IMG/VR virus record: IMGVR_UViG_3300020205_000938
Span: 1-29,320 of that record
From: a virus
Length of the DNA: 29,320 nucleotides
Reading direction: 5' to 3' (one strand)
Position numbers and translations under genes: made by a program. The notes under the pieces are model-generated. The model searched no databases and was not told the DNA's origin. It saw only the letters and a list, made by a program, of their open reading frames with translations. Shown in pieces: positions 15,988 through 24,661 of the stretch; position 1 is the stretch's first letter; every line of letters starts with the position of its first letter.

Positions 15988-17340
15988 ATGGAACAACAAA
16001 TTCAATTTTTTAAGTCTGTTAGAGATAGACTAAATGCGGTTAGCCCTAGTTTCTGTGCGATGAAATGGCTACATCAAACCCTATATCTACACACAGGAGA
16101 TAACCATAGTTGCTATCATCCAAAACCACATCATATTCAACTTGACGAAATAGCCGCCAACCCAAATGCGTTACATAATACCAAATGGAAAAAAGAACAG
16201 CGCAAGAAGATGCTAGAAGGCGAGCGGCCTAAAGAATGTTTCTACTGCTGGAACATTGAGGATTTACCAGGAGAACATGCTAGCGATAGAATATTACATA
16301 GCGGATCAACCTGGGCAGAACCTATGATCGAAGAGCTAGGCATGCGCCCATGGAGTGCTCCTATTAATCCAAAATACTTAGAAATTAGTTTTGGCAATAA
16401 TTGTAACTTCCGTTGCGGATACTGCGGCCCGCAGGCCAGTACCATGTGGATGGAAGAAGTAAAGAAGCACGGCGATTACGACATTACGCATCCGCAATAC
16501 AGCATTGACTTTTTAGAACACGGAACATACTACGGCCCTAAAGATGAAAATCCTTACATTGATGCGTTTTGGAAATGGTGGCCTGATCTACGTAAAGATC
16601 TACACACACTACGCATAACCGGTGGCGAACCGTTAATGAATCCAGCCGCAATGGAGTTCTTTGATCTACTAGATCGAGAACCTGCTCCGGAACTAGAAGT
16701 AAGTATTAATACCAACTTGGGCGTAAGTTTTGCTAGGATTGATCGAGTTGTAGAACAAGTAAAGAAATTACTTCAAGAAAAGAAGATCAAGAAGTTTAAT
16801 ACGTTTACTTCTATTGACTCATGGGGACCGCAAGCAGAGTATATGCGTACAGGACTCGATTGTGCCCATTGGGAACGCAACATGCGAGTGGTAGTCGAAG
16901 CAGGTAAACGTATACATTTTATGTGTACCTTTAATGTACTGTGTGTTACTAACTATAAGAAACTGTTAGAAAAAGTTATTGAGTGGCGTAAAGAGTACGG
17001 AGTTGAAGCATTCCATTTAGATATACCTGCCCTTAAGGATCCTCCACATTGGATGATTAATATTCTTACAGACGACTTCTTAGTCTATATGGATGATACA
17101 CTTAAATTCATGGAAGACAACAAGGAGTGGTTTGAGCTTTCAGAGATCGTAAAGTTTAGGCGAGTCACTGAGTTTATGAGAACTAATCCGGTTGATCCTA
17201 GCAAGATACACAGGGGCCGTAGAGACTTCTATGTGTTCTTTACAGAAAACGATCGCAGGCTAGGTACTAATCTACTAGAAGTGTTTCCAGAATACGCTGA
17301 CTTTTATCAGTTGTGTAAGGAAACTTACGAGAACTATTAG
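15988..17340 (+). CDS. Twitch-type radical SAM protein 1
   Basis: The 450-residue protein has the radical SAM cluster motif C139-NFR-C143-GY-C146, and a GGEPLMN motif (SAM-binding GGE) near residue 210. Its N-terminus carries a separate four-Cys set (C23, C42, C84, C87) placed like the auxiliary [4Fe-4S] twitch domain that precedes the radical SAM barrel in some peptide-modifying enzymes. Such enzymes usually act on peptide side chains. The next gene, a 42-residue peptide, follows after 8 nt with a strong ribosome site. A late octamer 4 nt before the ATG predicts leaderless transcription. Reaction and substrate are unknown. Confidence 0.88.
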   Translation: MEQQIQFFKSVRDRLNAVSPSFCAMKWLHQTLYLHTGDNHSCYHPKPHHIQLDEIAANPNALHNTKWKKEQRKKMLEGERPKECFYCWNIEDLPGEHASDRILHSGSTWAEPMIEELGMRPWSAPINPKYLEISFGNNCNFRCGYCGPQASTMWMEEVKKHGDYDITHPQYSIDFLEHGTYYGPKDENPYIDAFWKWWPDLRKDLHTLRITGGEPLMNPAAMEFFDLLDREPAPELEVSINTNLGVSFARIDRVVEQVKKLLQEKKIKKFNTFTSIDSWGPQAEYMRTGLDCAHWERNMRVVVEAGKRIHFMCTFNVLCVTNYKKLLEKVIEWRKEYGVEAFHLDIPALKDPPHWMINILTDDFLVYMDDTLKFMEDNKEWFELSEIVKFRRVTEFMRTNPVDPSKIHRGRRDFYVFFTENDRRLGTNLLEVFPEYADFYQLCKETYENY

Positions 17341-17348
17341 GAGGCGTT

Positions 17349-17477
17349 ATGAAGTTAATAGAGTGGTCAAATGATCAATACACTGTTGGATGGACATTAC
17401 GATACCGGCATTACATCTATCATTTTAGATATTTTAAAATACACAAATTTTGGGATATTGGGAGGCAATATCTATGA
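17349..17477 (+). CDS. 42-residue aromatic peptide gene
   Basis: ATG 17349 is preceded by a strong ribosome site AGGAGG at 5-nt spacing. The product starts MKLIEWSNDQYTVGW and is unusually rich in Tyr, Trp, Phe and His, with many basic residues. The stop overlaps the next start as ATGA. It is too short for a known fold and lacks a signal peptide. Its position between a radical SAM enzyme and a 2-oxoglutarate oxygenase is that of a modified-peptide precursor or a small regulator; neither is shown. Confidence 0.65.
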   Translation: MKLIEWSNDQYTVGWTLRYRHYIYHFRYFKIHKFWDIGRQYL

Positions 17478-18544
17478 AGGTTAGCAAGATACCCGGTCTA
17501 GGTCGATTTGGTATATTCATTGACGATGTAGACTTTAACAATATAACAGATGACCAATGGACCGAAATTGGCAACCTACATCTACAAAATTTAGTTACTA
17601 TCATTCGAGATTGTAATCTAACATGGGAAAAACAAACAGACTTTTGTAAGAAGTTTGGAGATACCCGATACGGCATACGTTATCTAATGCTTAAGAAGTA
17701 TCTTGGTAAATCATGGCCGGAACTTGTTCGTATGGCTTTACAAGATACTTCAGGTGCCATGGACGAGATTGATCGTATTAGGCTAAAAAGTGTAGCACGT
17801 ATGCAAGAACTTACCAAAGACGGAAAACATGTAATGCGTGTTACTGGTAAGAAAGACAAAGACGGCAATCCATTAGGCATGTTTGCCGAAGGCGAACTAT
17901 TATGGCACAGCAATGAAAGTGGCACATTAACATTTACTCCCGGAGTAGCTTTGTTGGGTGCTGAAAATATGATTGGGTCTAGTACAGGATTTATTACTAC
18001 ACCCGATTACTATGAAAATGTCAGCAATGCTTTTCGCAGTGAGCTTGATGAGATGATTCTTGTACATAGGTTTACTCCCGGACGTATCAATCCCGGACTA
18101 CGTATGGAACAGGATGAAGTGATGCACGCTAACATGTGTCCAGAAGATGACGTAGAGATTCCTATCGTTATGCGTAGCCCCGGTGGCATCGTCGGCCTAC
18201 ACTACAGTTCAAATACTATCTACAGCATCAAAGGTATGACCAAAGAAGAATCCGATGCTGTGTTTAAAGAAATAGATAAAGAACTATTTGTAGACAAGTA
18301 TATCTACGATCATTGGTATAAAAGTAACAACGACTTTTGTTTATTTGATAATAGCATCACATTACATAGAAGACTAGGCGACATTAAAGATAGATTGTGT
18401 TATCGTATTCAACATGACTACAGTAACTTACAAGAAGGATTCTGGCAACCTTATCTACAAGAAGAATTTGCGGAAAAATACAAAAAAGATATTAAGTACT
18501 ACGTTGACCTAGCAGGCATTAAAGATTTCAAATTACCAGCATGA
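17474..18544 (+). CDS. TauD/TfdA-like Fe(II)/2-oxoglutarate oxygenase
   Basis: The start is ATG 17474, 8 nt after a GGGAGG ribosome site; TTG 17450 is also in frame but lies inside the peptide gene. The 356-residue protein has the TauD layout: WHSNESGTLTFTPGVALLGAENMIGSSTGFI (first metal block, residues 144-174), IVGLHYSSNTIYSI, and FCLFDNSITLHRRLGD with distal His298 and a probable 2-oxoglutarate arginine R311. The first block reads H-S-N where the family has H-x-D, so one metal ligand is replaced. It would hydroxylate a substrate with O2, iron and 2-oxoglutarate; the substrate is unknown. Confidence 0.75.
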   Translation: MKVSKIPGLGRFGIFIDDVDFNNITDDQWTEIGNLHLQNLVTIIRDCNLTWEKQTDFCKKFGDTRYGIRYLMLKKYLGKSWPELVRMALQDTSGAMDEIDRIRLKSVARMQELTKDGKHVMRVTGKKDKDGNPLGMFAEGELLWHSNESGTLTFTPGVALLGAENMIGSSTGFITTPDYYENVSNAFRSELDEMILVHRFTPGRINPGLRMEQDEVMHANMCPEDDVEIPIVMRSPGGIVGLHYSSNTIYSIKGMTKEESDAVFKEIDKELFVDKYIYDHWYKSNNDFCLFDNSITLHRRLGDIKDRLCYRIQHDYSNLQEGFWQPYLQEEFAEKYKKDIKYYVDLAGIKDFKLPA

Positions 18545-19215
18545 AGTCTTTTAACATATTGTATGTTGGTCAACTAAGGTTTGTCGAATGTGCTCGATAT
18601 CATTTGTCAAAGATAAAAAATGCCAACTCAATTGACGCTGTGTTTTTTAACGATCTATCAAATACACAGTTTAAATATAGTGTTAATGATCTTACATTCA
18701 AAGAAGCACTTGAGTATTTTACAAATACTGTAAATCCAAATAGTTGTACCGTGGTCGATCCTTTAAAGTATAGTTGGCATTATCCTGCTTATCGACAATT
18801 ATTGTTAACACTAGAGTACATTGAAGAAACAGATGTTGTATTCTTAATGACTCCGGAGTTAGTGTTTAATCGATGGTCGTTTTTAAATTTTAAATTTATC
18901 AGTCAATTTGTTCCTCAAGATACTCCTAAGGTATTTGCTTGGTCTACTGAAAAGAATACTATACATAATCATTTTTTATATTTAAATCGAAAAGCAATAC
19001 AACGACTTAAACAAAAATGGAGAGCATCATCATTTCCGTTTTTTTTACATACAGAGGAATGCTGGTATAATATGATTAAAGAATGCGGAATTGATATTGT
19101 TCATACTAAAAACACTAGCATGTCTAAGTGTATAAAATTTAAACCTAACATGGACTTTACAAAGATACACGATTTTAAATATATAGAGAAACAAAGAAAA
19201 TTATGGGACAAATAA
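18541..19215 (+). CDS. Hypothetical protein in radical SAM cluster
   Basis: The 224-residue protein starts NILYVGQLRFVECARYHLSKIKN, a Rossmann-like beginning, followed by ETDVVFLMTPELVFNRW and a basic C-terminus. The overall look recalls divergent glycosyltransferases, but there is no clear DxD or catalytic motif, so I leave it unnamed. The start overlaps the TauD stop (ATGA) and the stop overlaps the following radical SAM start. It is AT-rich. Confidence 0.75.
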   Translation: MKSFNILYVGQLRFVECARYHLSKIKNANSIDAVFFNDLSNTQFKYSVNDLTFKEALEYFTNTVNPNSCTVVDPLKYSWHYPAYRQLLLTLEYIEETDVVFLMTPELVFNRWSFLNFKFISQFVPQDTPKVFAWSTEKNTIHNHFLYLNRKAIQRLKQKWRASSFPFFLHTEECWYNMIKECGIDIVHTKNTSMSKCIKFKPNMDFTKIHDFKYIEKQRKLWDK

Positions 19216-20417
19216 CTAATAAAATGAGCCAAACATGGTGTGTAAACGCATACCATTCTCTACAAGCCAGTAATAACGGAGAGACCCGAGCTTGCTGTAT
19301 GTACAGAAGGCAAGCGCCATTAAAAGAAAAACTAGGCGATTTGTCTATTTCAGATTGCTTCCAACAACCGGATTTGATACAGCTGAGAAAAGACATTGAA
19401 GATGGCGTAAGAAATCCGGGGTGTACAAGATGTTGGCAAGAAGAAGACGGAGGCAAGGAAAGTAAAAGAACACGAGATAACGAAAAGTATCATAACATGA
19501 TAGTTTCCGGAGGTGTTCCTTACAAAGGTATATCGTATTTAGAATTAAACTTAGGCAACGAATGTAATCTAAGATGTAGAACATGCGGACCTCATTCTAG
19601 CAGTCAATGGGTTAAAGAAGCCTATGACATACAATATTTCAAAGTAATTGATAAGAAAAGTTACGGTGAAGAAGTAAAACAATTTCATAAAACCTATGCC
19701 GAAGATAGTAGTTTTTGGCCCGACTTTGAAAAACACTTACCTACTATTAGACAGCTAGACTTTTACGGAGGTGAGCCATTCATGAGTAAAAAGATGTGGC
19801 ATGTCCTACGAGTTGCTGTAGAAAAGGGGTATGCTAAAGACATAGAATTAAATTATGCTACCAACGGATCTTTCTGGCCCGAAGAGGTTGAAATCTTTAA
19901 ACACTTTAGACGAGTTAGTGTTCAATTTAGTATAGATGGTATTGGTAAACAATTTGAATTTATGCGATACTTGTCTGACTGGAATGTTGTAACAGAAAAC
20001 ATGACCAGGGCCGAGGAGTTTCGAGACTCTAATCCTAATGTATTTTTAGGATGGTGTATTACTCTAAGTGCCCTTAATGTTTATCAGCTACCGGAGATAC
20101 TACTAGAGCACCATAGGAACTACAGTAGTTTTGGTGTATATCTGAACCTTGTACATTTTCCTAATCATTTCAATATATCTATAATGCCAGAGAATGTAAA
20201 GGTACAGGTAATTGAAAAAATTAACTCATTTCCAAGTCACTATCAAAGTTACTGGCATAAAATTCCAGGAATAATAGGATTCATTGAAGGTGGTGAATAT
20301 AACGAAACAGATTGGAATGCCTTGATTGACAGTATAAGAGCTAGTGATGTTTATAGAAATCAAGACTATGCGGAGATATTTCCAGAGTTTGCCAATATTA
20401 TAGGATATAAGAAATGA
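19203..20417 (+). CDS. Twitch-type radical SAM protein 2
   Basis: The 404-residue protein has the cluster motif C121-NLR-C125-RT-C128 (LGNECNLRCRTCGPHSS) and a FYGGEPFMS SAM motif. The N-terminus carries C13, C31-C32, C74 and C77 (NPGCTRCW), matching the N-terminal twitch set of protein 1, to which it is clearly related. ATG 19203 overlaps the upstream stop; ATG 19224 (MSQTWCV) is an alternative and resembles family starts better. It is tightly coupled to radical SAM protein 3 (ATGA at 20414). Likely a peptide or protein side-chain modifier. Confidence 0.88.
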   Translation: MGQITNKMSQTWCVNAYHSLQASNNGETRACCMYRRQAPLKEKLGDLSISDCFQQPDLIQLRKDIEDGVRNPGCTRCWQEEDGGKESKRTRDNEKYHNMIVSGGVPYKGISYLELNLGNECNLRCRTCGPHSSSQWVKEAYDIQYFKVIDKKSYGEEVKQFHKTYAEDSSFWPDFEKHLPTIRQLDFYGGEPFMSKKMWHVLRVAVEKGYAKDIELNYATNGSFWPEEVEIFKHFRRVSVQFSIDGIGKQFEFMRYLSDWNVVTENMTRAEEFRDSNPNVFLGWCITLSALNVYQLPEILLEHHRNYSSFGVYLNLVHFPNHFNISIMPENVKVQVIEKINSFPSHYQSYWHKIPGIIGFIEGGEYNETDWNALIDSIRASDVYRNQDYAEIFPEFANIIGYKK

Positions 20418-21634
20418 TTGACTTTTGGAATGTGAGCGATCTAAAACAATTGCATATTGAATTGACCAATGCCTGTAATGCCGCATGTCCCATGTGTGTA
20501 AGGTTTTATAAAAACTCTCCATTGGTCAGACCAGATTTAGAAATTGATCAGATAACTTTGGAAAAGTTTCAAAATTATTTTCCTCCTGAAATTTTAAATC
20601 CCCTAGTTAAGATACTGTTCTGCGGAGTACACGGAGATCCTTGTATGGCCAGCGATCTCGTAGAAATCTGCGAGTATATACAATCAAATACTTCAGATAA
20701 GTTTGTTCTTCAAATACATACCAATGGAGGAATGCGTAATCCCGAATGGTGGACAACGCTAGGCAAAGTATTTGCCAATCGAAACGAACTTAGTATGGAC
20801 TGCTGGAGAGTCATATTCAGTGTAGATGGGTTAGAAGATACTAATCATCTATACAGGAGAAATGTTGACTGGAATAAACTAACGGCCAACATCAAAGCGT
20901 TTATTGGCGCAGGGGGCAACGCTGCCTGGGAATATTTAATCTTTGAACATAACGAACATCAGATAGATGAGGCTCGTAAGATGTCAGAGGAGATGGGTTT
21001 CAAAATGTTTATACCCAAAGCCGCATTAGGTGTTGATGATGGAAGAAGTTTAAAACCTTTACCAGCATTAACTAGAGAAGGTAAATTAGATTACTTCATT
21101 GAAGCTCCTAACAATCCAGAACTTCGAAACTTAAAAAATCCTGTAGGGTTTACACCTGCTAAGTTTAGAGAATTTAAGATAGAAGATTATCGAAATCTTA
21201 AACAAAGCAAATCAGACGACGACTACCAACAACGAGTAGAAAATGTCTATGACAAAATTGCCGTTAACAATTTTAATCAGCTTGACACTAATCAAATAAA
21301 GTGTAAAGCTCTAAAAGAGTGGGGTGGAAAAGAAGTATTCATTGACAACCACGGTAGAGTGTTACCTTGCTGTTATGTAGGTACGCACATAAATGGTGTT
21401 TATGAAGATGTACAATCTTTACAGATGCACAAACATATGAATGATTATGGATGGGACCATTTTGATCTAAACAAGCATAGCTTTAAAGAAATACTAGAAG
21501 CTGGACATCTAAACAGAGTATTTGCCGACTCTTGGGAAAAGAAAAGAGTCAAAGACGGTAAACTGGCCTATTGCTCATCTATCTGTGGCGAGGAAAGCAG
21601 GATTGATAGAGTTTATTTTAATAGACTTACTTAA
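20414..21634 (+). CDS. SPASM-type radical SAM protein 3
   Basis: The 406-residue enzyme has C21-NAA-C25-PM-C28 near its start (ELTNACNAACPMCVR) and a C-terminal Cys-rich region: KCKALKEW, EVFIDNHGRVLPCCYVG and LAYCSSICGEES, typical of a SPASM-like auxiliary cluster domain. SPASM-domain enzymes commonly modify ribosomal peptides or proteins. The stop overlaps by 4 nt the stop of the converging AspH-like gene. It is a paralog of protein 5 (25890-26975): both share the N-terminal layout, TNGGMRNPEWW and EVFIDNHG-type C-termini. Confidence 0.9.
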   Translation: MIDFWNVSDLKQLHIELTNACNAACPMCVRFYKNSPLVRPDLEIDQITLEKFQNYFPPEILNPLVKILFCGVHGDPCMASDLVEICEYIQSNTSDKFVLQIHTNGGMRNPEWWTTLGKVFANRNELSMDCWRVIFSVDGLEDTNHLYRRNVDWNKLTANIKAFIGAGGNAAWEYLIFEHNEHQIDEARKMSEEMGFKMFIPKAALGVDDGRSLKPLPALTREGKLDYFIEAPNNPELRNLKNPVGFTPAKFREFKIEDYRNLKQSKSDDDYQQRVENVYDKIAVNNFNQLDTNQIKCKALKEWGGKEVFIDNHGRVLPCCYVGTHINGVYEDVQSLQMHKHMNDYGWDHFDLNKHSFKEILEAGHLNRVFADSWEKKRVKDGKLAYCSSICGEESRIDRVYFNRLT

Positions 21635-22152
21635 ACCATATATGGGCTAAGTGTGTCAGCCCATATATCAGCATCAAACTCTAATACAAATATAACACGT
21701 TGTTGATCTGTATTATTAAATCCAAAGTGTGTTAGAGCACCGTTAAAAACTAAAGGCTTACCTTCTGTCCATCTATGTACTGTGCCTTCTATATCAAACC
21801 CGGTATCGCCTTCTGGAATTATGATAGGTAGTTGGAATACAAGACGTTTACCCCAGTTAACATGATTGTGTACAGGACTGGCTGTATGCGGCTCTAGACT
21901 TAACCAACCCGAAGCACGATGGCAAGGACCATTGCGAATCATTTCAGTAGTTTTAGGACACCATTTTTGATAGACTTTCCATGCTTTGTAATCCCACCAA
22001 AGCGGCATTCCTCTCCAAGATTCGGAGACTTCGCCTGTCCAGGTGGGAATGGCCACAGTCTTTTTATCTTTAGAAGCAAGCCACTCTGCTCGAATAGTTT
22101 CAAAGTTATCGAGAAGTGTCTTCACGAATTGTTCTTGTTCAGTCTTGTTCAT
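21631..22152 (-). CDS. Aspartyl/asparaginyl beta-hydroxylase-like oxygenase
   Basis: The 173-residue protein has the AspH-type core: GWLSLEPHTASPVHNH, NWGKRLVFQLPIIIPEGD, RWTEGKPLVFNGALTHFGFNNTDQQRVIFVLEFD. Metal ligands would be H95 or H97 and H142, with R152 for 2-oxoglutarate. The family uses Fe(II) and 2-oxoglutarate to hydroxylate Asp/Asn residues or other targets. The start ATG 22152 lies 5 nt after a GTTAAATA octamer that is back-to-back with the octamer of the next gene. Its target here could be phage proteins (inference). Confidence 0.85.
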   Translation of the reverse strand: MNKTEQEQFVKTLLDNFETIRAEWLASKDKKTVAIPTWTGEVSESWRGMPLWWDYKAWKVYQKWCPKTTEMIRNGPCHRASGWLSLEPHTASPVHNHVNWGKRLVFQLPIIIPEGDTGFDIEGTVHRWTEGKPLVFNGALTHFGFNNTDQQRVIFVLEFDADIWADTLSPYMV

Positions 22153-22157
22153 AACGC

Positions 22158-22165
22158 TATTTAAC
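22158..22165 (-). promoter_or_regulatory. Late promoter-like octamer GTTAAATA
   Basis: The minus-strand octamer ends 5 nt before ATG 22152 and sits 3 bp from the plus-strand octamer, forming a divergent promoter pair. Confidence 0.6.
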
Positions 22166-22168
22166 GCC

Positions 22169-22176
22169 TATAAATA
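22169..22176 (+). promoter_or_regulatory. Late promoter octamer TATAAATA
   Basis: This is an exact T4 late consensus ending 5 nt before ATG 22182. No ribosome-binding site lies between. Confidence 0.75.
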
Positions 22177-22181
22177 TTTCC

Positions 22182-22808
22182 ATGAGTTTTTTCGATCCCA
22201 ACAACTTTTATCACAAGATCTATTGGGAGACTTGCCCAGAATTTGAAGAAATTCGAGAGCTATGCCTATCCGAAACAGACAACTGGCTACGTGACATATA
22301 CCTTCCGGAAAATTTAATTATAGAAAAGCATCGTGGATACTCTGTAGTATTCCACAAGGCTTCTGGTGAGCCTGCAGGCATGGCCGGCTTGTTCAATGAT
22401 GGTAGATATCCTAGCAACATAGCTAGACATCTACATAGAGAATATCTATTCCCTAAGTTCCGTGTTAATCATAGTGTCTCTGTGCTAACACAAGGCCTTA
22501 AGATGTATCACGAACATATTATCAAGCCTTTAGATCAACATCATAAATTTGATGCTTACTTTGTAGCCATGCAGACACGCGATAAGAAGTCTACTAAAGG
22601 CTATTGGAACAGGGTATTTTCTCGGGCCATGCTAGATGCTGTACCAGGATTCCGCAAAGGTCCAGGACTTATACAAACTTGTCCTTGGCCCGTACAAAAA
22701 TGCTGGCAAAACTTTGTCTACTTTGAACACGTAGAAGGCGCATTTGAAAGATGGGCTCCACAGATAATCAGCGAAAACGTATGGAAGCTGTTAGACCCGG
22801 GTGTTTGA
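22182..22808 (+). CDS. Hypothetical protein
   Basis: The 208-residue protein has CPEFEEIRELCLSETDNW, then EKHRGYSVVFHKASGEPAGMAGLF, a strand pattern reminiscent of GNAT acetyltransferases, and a C-terminus rich in Trp (CPWPVQKCWQNFVYFEHVE). The GNAT similarity is weak and I do not claim a function. It is AT-rich, convergent with radical SAM protein 4, overlapping it by 18 nt, and is preceded by an exact late octamer. Confidence 0.75.
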   Translation: MSFFDPNNFYHKIYWETCPEFEEIRELCLSETDNWLRDIYLPENLIIEKHRGYSVVFHKASGEPAGMAGLFNDGRYPSNIARHLHREYLFPKFRVNHSVSVLTQGLKMYHEHIIKPLDQHHKFDAYFVAMQTRDKKSTKGYWNRVFSRAMLDAVPGFRKGPGLIQTCPWPVQKCWQNFVYFEHVEGAFERWAPQIISENVWKLLDPGV

Positions 22809-24395
22809 CTTTTTAATTTTTATAGGAGCCGATGTTCCTGAACCATCTCGCCAATTTAGTTTATTTAAAATATACTCTTTGGTAACGACATCATGTTTGG
22901 CATCGGCTATTAATCCTGTAGATCTATAGAACTCGCCTTGAATCTCTTTATTATTTTTATTATTAAAAAAATCTCGTGGTCTGTGTGTGGCCAAAAACCA
23001 TTGCCCAATACTCCAGATATCCGGAGTATTATAATCTTGATAGGTATGTAACCAATTTCCTACTTCTACAGTAGCAGACAGTCGACTCCAATGATCGTTT
23101 TCCCAATTCATACCAGAATCTTTTGAAGATAGATCGGCAGTTAGATATATAGAATCTTGAAGCTTTTTAGTCGATCCATTGTCTTTGATATACTGACTCA
23201 CTTGATCAAAATAATTGGTATCTAGCTTTCGATATCCATATTTGGACCAATGTTCGGTTAGTAGTGACGGAGTTTGTGTTTCTCCTTCTGCCGGAATAAA
23301 CAAAGGATAGGTGACAGAACTATCTCCTTTCCAATTCTTAAGGATCCACATTTTAGTTTTTTGCCAAGTTTCCGGAGTTTCTTTTGGAAGCCCTACTATC
23401 AAACTCATAGTAGCTCGATATAGAGAGTGAGATTTAAAGTACTGTCTAGCAGCCAAGAGTCCCGGTAGTAGGCGGTCTGGATGCATGCCCTTACCTATCA
23501 GCTTTAGCGTTTCGGGGTTGGTCGATTCTATTCCGTAATGATGACCAACAAATCCCATCTGTATCATAATATCCCAATCTTGAGGACGAGATACTAAAAG
23601 GTCTGCTCGAGCAAAACCATTAAGGGTGGGGCGAAAGTTTAATTGATCCACAGCATTCGAGAACTTGATCAATTTTTCCGTGTAGTCGTTGACAGTTTCA
23701 TCTGCTAGCATATAGTTAGTCACACCCCAATTGTCATAGTTAAGCTGTAGTTCATCTCTAAAATTATCAGCAGATCGTGTGTGATCTTCTTTAACACCTA
23801 ATATTGGAAAATTACAAAAACTACATTTAAACCTACATCCTCTACCTAACTCAGTTACCAGTGTTTCGTTAGCTTTGATAAAGTCCCGATCTTCGTAGAC
23901 TATACTGAGATCTGCCATTGGATAACTGGGATAGTCCGAGTTGCCATAGATAGCTTTCTTACCATTAGGCCCCAATCGGTACTTCAAGGGTTCAGTTAGG
24001 GTACCTGCCAGATGTTTCAGTAGGGCTTCTACGGCTCTCTCACCAAATCCATATACGTACCAATCGGCTCCACGATACATGTGACTTTGAGCACCACCTG
24101 CTATGATGGTTATATGGGGCCAAGTGGTCTTGACCCATGCTAGGAATTCTGCTATCACAGGATTCCATACAGGAAATGTGGCACCAAAGCCTACCCACTG
24201 AGTCTTTGAGTTAACCCTGCTCTGGGCATACTCTTTGAGTTCTTCTAAGGTCCAACTTTCCAGGAAGTCCAATATTTCAATGTCCCAACCCTGCCGTCTA
24301 AGATACGTGGCTAACCTATAGGCACCAGCGGCTCTATGATGTTCAAGATGGTTTTTATTATTACGGGGCATACCCGTGAATATCAATGCGTGCAA
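22791..24395 (-). CDS. Radical SAM protein 4 with N-terminal Rossmann-like domain
   Basis: The 534-residue protein has a Rossmann-like N-terminal half (residues 1-130) resembling the cobalamin-binding domain of B12-type radical SAM enzymes, but the cobalamin motif DxHxxG is absent. The radical SAM motif C187-RFK-C191-SF-C194 (LGRGCRFKCSFCNFP) is intact. The C-terminal half has Trp-rich segments (ENDHWSRLSATVEVGNW). An AAGGAG ribosome site precedes ATG 24395 and a late octamer CATAAATA lies 19 nt upstream. The reaction is unknown; methyl transfer or ring chemistry are possible for this architecture. Confidence 0.88.
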   Translation of the reverse strand: MHALIFTGMPRNNKNHLEHHRAAGAYRLATYLRRQGWDIEILDFLESWTLEELKEYAQSRVNSKTQWVGFGATFPVWNPVIAEFLAWVKTTWPHITIIAGGAQSHMYRGADWYVYGFGERAVEALLKHLAGTLTEPLKYRLGPNGKKAIYGNSDYPSYPMADLSIVYEDRDFIKANETLVTELGRGCRFKCSFCNFPILGVKEDHTRSADNFRDELQLNYDNWGVTNYMLADETVNDYTEKLIKFSNAVDQLNFRPTLNGFARADLLVSRPQDWDIMIQMGFVGHHYGIESTNPETLKLIGKGMHPDRLLPGLLAARQYFKSHSLYRATMSLIVGLPKETPETWQKTKMWILKNWKGDSSVTYPLFIPAEGETQTPSLLTEHWSKYGYRKLDTNYFDQVSQYIKDNGSTKKLQDSIYLTADLSSKDSGMNWENDHWSRLSATVEVGNWLHTYQDYNTPDIWSIGQWFLATHRPRDFFNNKNNKEIQGEFYRSTGLIADAKHDVVTKEYILNKLNWRDGSGTSAPIKIKKSNTRV

Positions 24396-24414
24396 AGTAT
24401 CTCCTTAGTGAAGA

Positions 24415-24422
24415 TATTTATG
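24415..24422 (-). promoter_or_regulatory. Late promoter octamer CATAAATA
   Basis: Seven of eight bases match the late consensus. It ends 19 nt before ATG 24395, with an AAGGAG site between, so this late gene has a conventional leader. Confidence 0.65.
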
Positions 24423-24429
24423 GGAGTGG

Positions 24430-24648
24430 CTACTTGCTGTCGTAGTCTTTGACTGCGCCGCCGTAGTGTACTGACTTGGCTTTCTTACCCTTGACGTAAT
24501 TACCGTGGCCATCTGTGTGGCCTTTGCCCTTGCTTTGATGGGGACGTAGCCCCTGTGACACACATGAGCTGTGATCACTGCGTCCAAGACGCTTGGGGCT
24601 ACGGCAGATCTTTGGGTCTGTTTTTTCTAGTAATTCTTGTATACGCAT
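24430..24648 (-). CDS. Small basic protein
   Basis: The 72-residue protein begins MRIQELLEKTDPKICRSPKRLGRSD and ends with a Gly/Lys/His-rich tail (GHGNYVKGKKAKSVHYGGAV). Its high positive charge suggests nucleic-acid or virion binding. I do not recognise a named family. The start ATG 24648 is 5 nt downstream of an AATAAATA octamer and has no ribosome-binding site. It follows the membrane protein gene of the lysis cassette on the same strand. Confidence 0.7.
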   Translation of the reverse strand: MRIQELLEKTDPKICRSPKRLGRSDHSSCVSQGLRPHQSKGKGHTDGHGNYVKGKKAKSVHYGGAVKDYDSK

Positions 24649-24653
24649 TACTT

Positions 24654-24661
24654 TATTTATT
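24654..24661 (-). promoter_or_regulatory. Late promoter-like octamer AATAAATA
   Basis: Seven of eight bases match; it ends 5 nt before ATG 24648 and overlaps the stop codon of the membrane protein gene at 24657. Confidence 0.6.

Noticed and set aside
22182-22808. GNAT acetyltransferase call
   Set aside because: The strand-turn pattern resembles GNAT only loosely and no acetyl-CoA P-loop (R/Q-x-x-G-x-G/A) is visible.
22791-24395. Cobalamin-dependent radical SAM methyltransferase call
   Set aside because: The N-terminal domain looks Rossmann-like, but the DxHxxG cobalamin motif is not visible, so B12 dependence is not supported.
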